A stretch of DNA of 64,000 nucleotides from Xanthomonas hortorum (GTDB lineage Bacteria > Pseudomonadota > Gammaproteobacteria > Xanthomonadales > Xanthomonadaceae), in NCBI RefSeq assembly GCF_002940005.1, contig NZ_MDEF01000010.1; one strand, given 5' to 3'. The notes beneath the pieces are model-generated. The model was not told the DNA's origin. It worked only from the letters and a program-made list of their open reading frames with translations, and made no database searches. Each line of letters starts with the position of its first letter. Position 1 is the first letter of the stretch. A program made the translations under genes and the position numbers. Of this stretch, positions 1 through 5,962 are shown piece by piece.

Positions 1-341
1 GGCGGTGTTGTCTGCGGTGTGGCGGCGCAAACCCAACGCTGGTTGCTTGGTTCACTTCGGTCTACACCAGCGATGACTGGCGCAGTTTCCTGGCGTCCCA
101 TGGCTTGGTGTGCAGCATGAGTCGGCGTGGCAACTGCCACGACAACGCACCCGTGGAGAGCTTCTTCGGCCTGCTCAAACGCGAGCGGATCAGGCGGCGG
201 ATCTATCCCACCAAGGACGCCGCTCGCGCCGAGGTATTCGACTACATCGAGATGTTCTACAACCCCAACCGCCGCCACGGTTCAACTGGCGACCTGTCCC
301 CTGTAGAGTTTGAACGGCGCTACGCGCAACGAGGGTCTTGA
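1..341 (+). pseudogene. IS3-family transposase OrfB, 3' remnant
   Basis: This is the C-terminal part of an IS3-family DDE transposase. The frame ending at 341 carries the conserved tail: GNCHDNAPVESFF, then YNPNRRHGSTG, then LSPVEFERRYA. Further upstream the frame still reads VYTSDDWRSFL, which normally follows the second catalytic Asp in HSDRG. That Asp motif is not readable here because bases are missing around 40-62, so the gene is broken as well as cut by the window edge. The first ATG-like starts near 105 are internal and are not real starts. The element's end lies just after the stop codon, at 343-367. Confidence 0.85.
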
Positions 342-342
342 G

Positions 343-367
343 TGTCTACGGAACCCTGGGCGTATCA
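343..367 (+). repeat. Right inverted-repeat end of the IS3-type element
   Basis: The 25 bases directly after the transposase stop read as an IS end, with TG/CA termini when read inward. The minus-strand resolvase reading frame loses homology at this point, so this is the insertion junction. A close copy occurs alone at 5768-5792 in the same orientation, differing at about 3 of 25 positions. Confidence 0.7.
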
Positions 368-782
368 GTTTGCGTTGTAATCCAGGCGCCTTCTGGTCCT
401 GCATTGATTCGAGCACGACCTTTGCCACGCCTTTCGCCCCGGCCGCCACTTCGGAGAAATCGACGCCGCCGTGAACGGCGAGGCGCGCACCCTTCGCGCG
501 GATAGACGCCACCTGGCGCTTGGCTTCGACCAGTGGCAAGCGGCTGATCCGATCGATCTTCTCTGCAATGACCACTTCGCCCGGCTGCAGATCCTCGATC
601 ATGCGCAGCAACTCAGGGCGATCGGCGCGCGCACCAGAAGCCTTCTCACGATAAACGCCGGCGACGTAGAAGCCGGCGGCCTTGGCCTCTTGGACGATCG
701 CGGCCTGTCGCGTGAGGTCCTGGCCATCAGTGCTGATACGCTGGTAAATCCGAGCAACCCTGGGCTGTATTGGCTCGGTCAT
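368..782 (-). pseudogene. tnpR: Tn3-type resolvase (serine recombinase), 3'-truncated
   Basis: The minus-strand frame from the ATG at 782 encodes an N-terminal serine recombinase domain. It begins MTEPIQPRVARIYQRIST, with the catalytic Ser after RIS-type residues, and continues through EKIDRISRLPLVEAKRQV and the long E-helix region FSEVAAGAKGVAKVVLESMQ. Resolvases of this group are about 185-200 aa. Here only about 138 codons remain, and the DNA-binding C-terminus is lost at the IS end (343-367). The open frame extends upstream to 1046, but the extension has no resolvase character. It is most simply the relic of a Tn3-family transposon that once carried or neighboured the effector genes. No intact tnpA is present in the window. 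Confidence 0.8.
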
Positions 783-1097
783 TCTCGGTTTTACCGTCAG
801 TCTCAGGGCCACTGGCGATTGGACTAGGTTGGGCGCCACCGCCGTGAACCCACGTTGCCCAACGGTTGATGCGCGTGAACACCGTATGCCAGTTGCCAAA
901 ACGCGTGGGCAGGTCGCGTCATTTTCAGCCATTCTCGGCAACATGGACGATGGCATTGGCCATTGCAGTTGGCTATGTCCACGTCGCCGGGCTGTGTCGG
1001 TAGGCAACGGTTGATTTTTGGGGGGGTGTTTTTGCGTGATCTCCATGCCCGATAGTTTTGTTGCTTCGGGTTTGAAAGGATTTTCAGAGGCGGCGCA
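783..1097. other. Gene-free stretch between resolvase fragment and kinase effector
   Basis: About 315 bases lie between the resolvase start and the 3' end of the kinase gene. No convincing gene is seen. A Tn3-type res site or transposon end could be here, but no clean inverted repeat was recognised. A run of seven to eight G lies at about 1018-1027. Confidence 0.4.
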
Positions 1098-2654
1098 TCA
1101 GGTCAATTTTTCGAGAGTTGCATGGACATTGTCCCGGGGCCCTATCGCGGCGGCGTTGAGGAACGGGTCCTTCAGCAAATCCTCTGCCGTGGCGCCGCCG
1201 TTCTCCTTTGGGGTAATCATGCGGTTGAAAAAACGGACGATCTCTTCCCTGTCTTTCAAGGATAGCTGTTTCAGCGCATCCATGAACGGGAAATCTTCTT
1301 CTGTCTTCGCCCAGAAGATTCCCGTAAAACCCATGTCGTGAGTCGGGCATTTGATAAAATGCACCAGGAGCTGAGCAGCGCTGTAGACATCCCGTGGATG
1401 AGAGGCCAGCCGGTCAGTGGCCTGCGGATTTGCCTCGATAAAGCCGGGCGTGCCATACCTTATGGGCTCACCTTCTTCTTCACCCAGGCCAAAGTCGATC
1501 AGCCGGAACATTTTCTTGGATCCGTCGTACATGACGTTGTTGTGCGAAACGTCTTGGTGAACGATTCCCATGTCTTCACAACAGGATAAGGCGATCAGGA
1601 CATCGGCTATCAGTTGCCGTGCCACGTCGAGATACTCTGGCGCAGCGATCATCCCTTGCTGCAATGCCGGGCGTGCGCGCTTGATCAGATTGCCGACAGT
1701 GATGCCGTTGATTTTTTCAAGCAATATGCCGAATACATCTTCGATCTGCACCAGGCCGTAGGCACGCATGATACGAGACCGCTCATCCAGCGACACGGTC
1801 ATCTGATACTCTCTGTAGATGTTGGCTTCGTGCAGCGAGACAGGGTCCTTCGGATCGGACGCGTCCTGCTGGAAGCACTTGTCATACAAGTTGGTCGGGA
1901 TCGGATCTTTGGGGTCTGTGTTCAACATCGCCTTGAAGACAAAGTCCCGCCCGCAATTTTCTTCGGCACGCCAGAAATCCTCAGCCAGACGCACAGCATA
2001 GGCTCGCCCGGAAGCGCCTTTTCCGAGTGGCTGCATGTCCTTGAGGTTTTGGGTATCGCCGTTGTGCGTTCCTTCAAGCCGTACAGGGAGGAATCCATTC
2101 TCGATTTCCAGCGCACCAGGTTTCAATAGTGATAATTTCGTGAGCAGCTCTGGACGCGGAGAAGTGCTGGCGAGGTGCTTTAGTGTGCGTGGACTGAGCA
2201 CGACGTCCTGCCGACGATAACGCATCTCCCGCATTCGCATTCTTTCGTTTCGCAAGATGCCGAAAGCATTCGAGGGAGGCGGTGTCAGGGCGAGAGCGTC
2301 AGGTGTGGGCGGGTCGAGTAGCGATCCCAGTACCGGCAAATTGTATGGCGTCGATCTGCGGCTGGAATCGGAGCCTGGCGTTGTTGGTGTGCTGCTGCCG
2401 CTGGACAGCGAGCGTGGAAGGGAGCGTGGCACTATCAGTCTGGGAGGTGGGCGATCTATGTTCACACTCAACTCTCGGACAAAGGACTCGCCGCTTCTGA
2501 TTCTCCTTTTTTCCAGCAGGTGGAACACGGGACCCTGGCCGGGAGTGGCGGGCTCATGGTGTTCGGATGCAGGATGCATTGAGGTCTCGTATTGATCGCC
2601 CTCCGCTTGCATGCCATGTGGGATAACCGGGGAAGTGGGTGAGATCTTTTTCAT
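1098..2654 (-). CDS. xopAU: Type III effector with protein kinase domain (XopAU type)
   Basis: The 518-aa protein has a Ser/Pro-rich, disordered N-terminus (about 1-150), as expected for a type III secretion signal and translocation region, followed by a eukaryotic-like protein kinase fold. Kinase motifs are complete: glycine-rich loop GKGASGRAYAV at 211-221, ATP-binding Lys241 in VFKAM, catalytic loop HQDVSHNNV with Asp368 and Asn373, and DFG at 387-389. Size, layout and intact motifs fit XopAU, a Xanthomonas effector of about 520 aa reported to be an active kinase acting on plant MAP-kinase signalling. The call rests on recalled family features, not a search. The ATG at 2654 lacks a clear Shine-Dalgarno. 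Degenerate PIP-like half sites lie upstream at 2811-2855. It is flanked by transposon debris on one side and by a second candidate effector, divergent, on the other. Confidence 0.75.
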   Translation of the reverse strand: MKKISPTSPVIPHGMQAEGDQYETSMHPASEHHEPATPGQGPVFHLLEKRRIRSGESFVRELSVNIDRPPPRLIVPRSLPRSLSSGSSTPTTPGSDSSRRSTPYNLPVLGSLLDPPTPDALALTPPPSNAFGILRNERMRMREMRYRRQDVVLSPRTLKHLASTSPRPELLTKLSLLKPGALEIENGFLPVRLEGTHNGDTQNLKDMQPLGKGASGRAYAVRLAEDFWRAEENCGRDFVFKAMLNTDPKDPIPTNLYDKCFQQDASDPKDPVSLHEANIYREYQMTVSLDERSRIMRAYGLVQIEDVFGILLEKINGITVGNLIKRARPALQQGMIAAPEYLDVARQLIADVLIALSCCEDMGIVHQDVSHNNVMYDGSKKMFRLIDFGLGEEEGEPIRYGTPGFIEANPQATDRLASHPRDVYSAAQLLVHFIKCPTHDMGFTGIFWAKTEEDFPFMDALKQLSLKDREEIVRFFNRMITPKENGGATAEDLLKDPFLNAAAIGPRDNVHATLEKLT

Positions 2655-2810
2655 GGTGAAAGATACGTGCCGTAATCGTTGAAGTGAGCGGCTGGTTAAT
2701 CGCAGGGAGTTGTCAGGGCAGGCATGACAAGGATGGCGGCAATCCCCAGCCGTCGCGCGGACGCTCGTGCGACTTTCTACTCAGACATGCAGCGCACGCG
2801 GCACCTTCGT

Positions 2811-2855
2811 ACGAAGTCGTGTAAGGCAAGGCGAGGTGGCGTGCAACTATGCGAA
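2811..2855 (-). promoter_or_regulatory. Degenerate tandem PIP-like half sites upstream of xopAU
   Basis: On the minus strand three pentamers are each separated by exactly 15 bases: TTCGC (2855-2851), CTCGC (2835-2831) and TTCGT (2815-2811). The HrpX plant-inducible-promoter consensus is TTCGB-N15-TTCGB, so each overlapping pair has one mismatch in the shared middle pentamer. A TAGAAA hexamer lies 31 bases downstream of the last half site, near the expected -10 position, but it misses the final T of the YANNNT pattern. Confidence 0.5.
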
Positions 2856-2963
2856 TACGCTCACTAAACAGGCGTGATGGATAGAGCGACAACACACGAT
2901 ACTTTCTCAGGCGAAGTCCTCAACGGCTATGCAAGTCAGCCCTGAATGCGCCTTGCTCTGCGA

Positions 2964-3024
2964 TTCGTTCCCGGGCAAGTGCATTCGCAGTTGCACTGAG
3001 CCCCGTGGGCAAGAGGCGTAGCCT
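2964..3024 (+). promoter_or_regulatory. Perfect PIP box plus -10 (HrpX-type promoter)
   Basis: TTCGT (2964-2968), exactly 15 bases, then TTCGC (2984-2988) match the PIP consensus TTCGB-N15-TTCGB with no mismatch. After a 30-base spacer comes TAGCCT (3019-3024), which fits the YANNNT -10 pattern at the usual 30-32 base distance. Transcription would start near 3031, about 23 bases before the ATG at 3054. This is the strongest HrpX-type promoter in the window and marks the downstream gene as an hrp-regulon member. Confidence 0.85.
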
Positions 3025-3053
3025 CGCCGGCTCACGTATGCGAAGCCTGAGCT

Positions 3054-5627
3054 ATGCGCATCCAGCAACACACAAGCAGTTATGTTCGTCCGTCTAATTC
3101 GTCCGCTCCAGATGTGCATGTTTCAGCTGAAGATTTTCCCGCTTCCAACGGCTGGCCCATGGGGCTGGAATCGTTAAGAAAAGGTTCGCTTCGGAGAAAT
3201 TCCTCTTCCAGGCACGCGTCCGGGAGGCACGCCGGCGAAAATGCCATGGCCGAAATTCAGGAGGCAGAGGCAGTCTACGATGCATTGGTAGTCGCCAAGT
3301 ATCTTGCCGATCCACTGCACGGCACTGTAGACAATACGTCGGAACTCATAGCGGAAGTGCCCAACGCGGGCGAACCGGAACATTCCCCGGAAGCCGACCA
3401 ACCCGCGCATTCACACGAACACACGCCGATCGATCACATGCCAGTGTCGGCGGACCATCAGACGCAGCCGGGTATCGACGCGGAGCACTCTGTGGATCCG
3501 CATCCGATCGAGCCTGCAGCGCACGAGAGCCTCCTGCACACCCTGGCTGAGGAGGGGGCGCCGGAAGGCGTTGCCGATCTGGCAATGAGCTTGAGCATCA
3601 GTGGCGCCATGCTGCCGCTCTCTGGCCTTGCGATCTACGCCGCCTACAAGGAAACCCGCGAAGTGACCGAACAACGCGGTGCCCTGCGGCAACGCAAACG
3701 TCAACTTCAGTCGGAGAGGGCGTTGCTGCGACCTGTGCTGGAGAGCGGCCCATTGACTGCAGTTGCAGGCGCCCAGATCCATGTCTTGAGCGAGGCGATC
3801 GATACCGTCGCTTACCAACAACAGCGTAACGCACGCGATGGCGCCATCGCGATGACCTCGATGGCGTCCGCAAGTGTGATCTTTACCAAGGCCACGACAG
3901 AGCTCGGCATCCGGGGCGGGTTGGCACTCGGCGCCAATAACGCAAATGCTGCTGGCTTGATCGGCCACAGCACCGCCGCCGCAGGCGTCGCGTCGGCGGC
4001 CGGTATTGCCGGCACATTTGTCTTGGCTCCGCTGGCAAGCGTCGCTGCCACCGCGCTGGGCGGTACGTTTCTGCACCAGTCACGCAAGGAGAAAACGCGC
4101 GTGGTTGCCGATGTGGCGCGTGTCGAAGACTTCATGCAACGCCTGGAACCGGGCGAGCTCAGCCCTGGCGCACAACGCTACCAGCACTTCTTGAGCACCA
4201 AGCTGCCCCAGCGCAGGGGATTCGCCGGCAGCTTCAACAACTGGAACAAGGGCTTTGTCGTTGGCGGCGTCACCTACACGGCCAGCACTTTGACCAAAAC
4301 CGGAGTCAGTGCTGCTGTTGTGCTGGGTGCAGTCACCGTGACCGGGCCGGTGGGCACCGGTTTGGTGGTCGGTGCCGGTCTGCTGGGTGCGGTCACGATG
4401 GGTGTTGGTGGCCACCAGTTTCTGCTGGCGCATGGCAAGCAAAAACGGTATCGCAACTACGAGACTGCGGAGATGCCCGGCGTGGACCGGGCATTGCTTG
4501 CCATGGCCGACCTGCTGCCCACGACCGAGGCGGGCGTCGCTGCCTCACCGGGGGAAGTGGATCCGCATGGCACACCACGCGTCAGTGACGGTGCCTCGGG
4601 AAAAGCGTCGGACACCGTCGTGACGACGGGCACTGGTGACCAGCTGGAGTCTGACCCTGTCATGCCCGGCTCAATCGAACACGCGGTGGCTGCCCGGTCG
4701 GTAGCGGCAAAACAGGCATCGCCTGCAGCCGACGACGCATCAGCCGCTACGGAGACAACTGCTGCCGTTCCGCAGCATGGATTCGAACTGCGCAGCGCCC
4801 TGTACGCCTGTATCGACGGTCAGGAAAAAGCACGGGACGCGCTCTTGCAGAACTGCGCCAACGACACGAAGAAACGCTATCGGGCAGTGCCTCGCTCTAC
4901 CGATCAGCGCCCAGCAACTGGTCAGGCGGCTCAACCGTCCTCGCTCGCCAAGCGAGCCAGGGCAGCGCTTTTTGCAGGGGCGACCTACGGGCGAGCAGTG
5001 CTCACCGGCAAACCCGGCGTCGCTGGCGAAAAAGCCGCGCGAAGCTATGCAAAACATACCGATACATTGACCGAAACAGTGTTGAACCAGTGGCTGCAAA
5101 CGCCAGGCTCGGTCAAGTCGCAGGTTGCGTACATGCAACGTTGCCTGGAGTTACAAAAGAAATATCTAGACTCGAAACTGCGCTTGCGGGTGGAGCTGCC
5201 GGCGGAGGATGCTGCCAGTGGTGCAATCCCAGACACAGAGACCACAGCCACGACGGCTGCGCAGGCGCAGGCACGCTTGACCACGCAACTGCATCAAGCG
5301 CGTGAGCGCGACGAGTTCCAACTGCGATCTGTCAGCTTGATGTTGGAAGAACTGGGCATGGCAAACGAGGAGCTGGAAAGTTCAGACATGAGAAAAATCC
5401 AGCGCGCAGAAAACAGGATGCAGGGGCTACAACAGCGCCTGATCGGTGCGTTGACCGCAAACGCGATCACGCCGCAGCCAGGAAGTGCGGGCTTTGCGCA
5501 TTTCTGCATGAAACAGGCCCGGCGGCACACTACCGATGTGCGCGGCACGTTGCTGGCCACCGAAATGCAGGCCGCGCGCATCCGCGAAGGCGCTGCGGCC
5601 GCAGCAACGCCGTCATTCAGCCCTTGA
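3054..5627 (+). CDS. Putative type III effector, 857 aa, function unknown
   Basis: I do not recognise a catalytic domain. The N-terminus is rich in Ser, His and charged residues (about 1-160), as in secreted effectors. It is followed by several hydrophobic, Gly/Ala-rich segments at about 174-198, 305-338 and 402-458, the last being a long run of small residues and Val/Leu. Between them are charged helical stretches such as residues 199-230. The C-terminal half (about 570-850) is mostly helical and Gln/Arg/Glu rich, coiled-coil-like. The layout suggests a protein that inserts into or associates with host membranes, but this is inference. A perfect PIP box with a correctly spaced -10 lies directly upstream, and the neighbours are two other effectors. 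It may correspond to a catalogued class such as XopAV, which I cannot confirm without a search. The ATG at 3054 suits the predicted transcription start. Confidence 0.7.
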   Translation: MRIQQHTSSYVRPSNSSAPDVHVSAEDFPASNGWPMGLESLRKGSLRRNSSSRHASGRHAGENAMAEIQEAEAVYDALVVAKYLADPLHGTVDNTSELIAEVPNAGEPEHSPEADQPAHSHEHTPIDHMPVSADHQTQPGIDAEHSVDPHPIEPAAHESLLHTLAEEGAPEGVADLAMSLSISGAMLPLSGLAIYAAYKETREVTEQRGALRQRKRQLQSERALLRPVLESGPLTAVAGAQIHVLSEAIDTVAYQQQRNARDGAIAMTSMASASVIFTKATTELGIRGGLALGANNANAAGLIGHSTAAAGVASAAGIAGTFVLAPLASVAATALGGTFLHQSRKEKTRVVADVARVEDFMQRLEPGELSPGAQRYQHFLSTKLPQRRGFAGSFNNWNKGFVVGGVTYTASTLTKTGVSAAVVLGAVTVTGPVGTGLVVGAGLLGAVTMGVGGHQFLLAHGKQKRYRNYETAEMPGVDRALLAMADLLPTTEAGVAASPGEVDPHGTPRVSDGASGKASDTVVTTGTGDQLESDPVMPGSIEHAVAARSVAAKQASPAADDASAATETTAAVPQHGFELRSALYACIDGQEKARDALLQNCANDTKKRYRAVPRSTDQRPATGQAAQPSSLAKRARAALFAGATYGRAVLTGKPGVAGEKAARSYAKHTDTLTETVLNQWLQTPGSVKSQVAYMQRCLELQKKYLDSKLRLRVELPAEDAASGAIPDTETTATTAAQAQARLTTQLHQARERDEFQLRSVSLMLEELGMANEELESSDMRKIQRAENRMQGLQQRLIGALTANAITPQPGSAGFAHFCMKQARRHTTDVRGTLLATEMQAARIREGAAAAATPSFSP

Positions 5628-5683
5628 GCGATCAGCAACCATGGCGTCGTTGCCAGTGGAATGCAGACCTGCCGCCACGGCCT

Positions 5684-5767
5684 GGAGTGGCTGACAACAC
5701 TTGGCGAGCAGTCTTCAGTGTATGCGGGCGGCGCGCTCAGAACCGCAGCGTACGAGTGTTACGTACC
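5684..5767 (-). repeat. Truncated copy of a dispersed MITE-like repeat
   Basis: Read on the minus strand this matches the 26582-26726 element, sharing blocks such as GGTTCTGAGCGCGCCGCCCG and a terminal GTTGTCAGCC-type end. The copy stops exactly where the solitary IS end begins at 5768, so an IS insertion probably cut it. Confidence 0.7.
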
Positions 5768-5792
5768 TGTCTACAAAACCTTGGGCGTATCA
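5768..5792 (+). repeat. Solitary IS end, same family as at 343-367
   Basis: The sequence TGTCTACAAAACCTTGGGCG, followed by TATCA, matches the IS end at 343-367 except at about three positions, in the same orientation. No transposase gene is attached, so it is a scar of a deleted or recombined IS copy. It lies between the 857-aa gene and xopD. Confidence 0.6.
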
Positions 5793-5870
5793 ATGCTTCG
5801 TCGCCTCAATCAGGACTTGGGTGAGCCACCGCGAAACGGAGCGCTTCTCGCCAAATCGCGACATGGGAAG

Positions 5871-5931
5871 ATCGCTTTCAAGAAAACGGATTCGCCTCCG
5901 AGAGTTACTTGCATCATGAACGCCTGATAAT
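5871..5931 (+). promoter_or_regulatory. Near-consensus PIP box and -10 of xopD
   Basis: ATCGC (5871-5875), 15 bases, then TTCGC (5891-5895) is a PIP box with one mismatch in the first pentamer. Exactly 30 bases later GATAAT (5926-5931) provides a strong -10. Transcription should start near 5938. This lies downstream of the in-frame ATGs at 5909 and 5930 (the latter overlaps the -10), so those cannot be used from this promoter. The first usable ATG is at 5963. Confidence 0.75.
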
Positions 5932-5962
5932 GCCAAATCAACCCCCACAGGTATTTCAAGTG

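Noticed and set aside
282..1046. A 254-aa minus-strand open frame read as one protein
   Set aside because: Only the part from 782 to about 368 is resolvase. The upstream 88 codons have no coding character and the 3' part runs into the IS end.
5624..5927. Short plus-strand open frames between the 857-aa gene and xopD
   Set aside because: They consist of a repeat fragment, an IS end and the xopD promoter.
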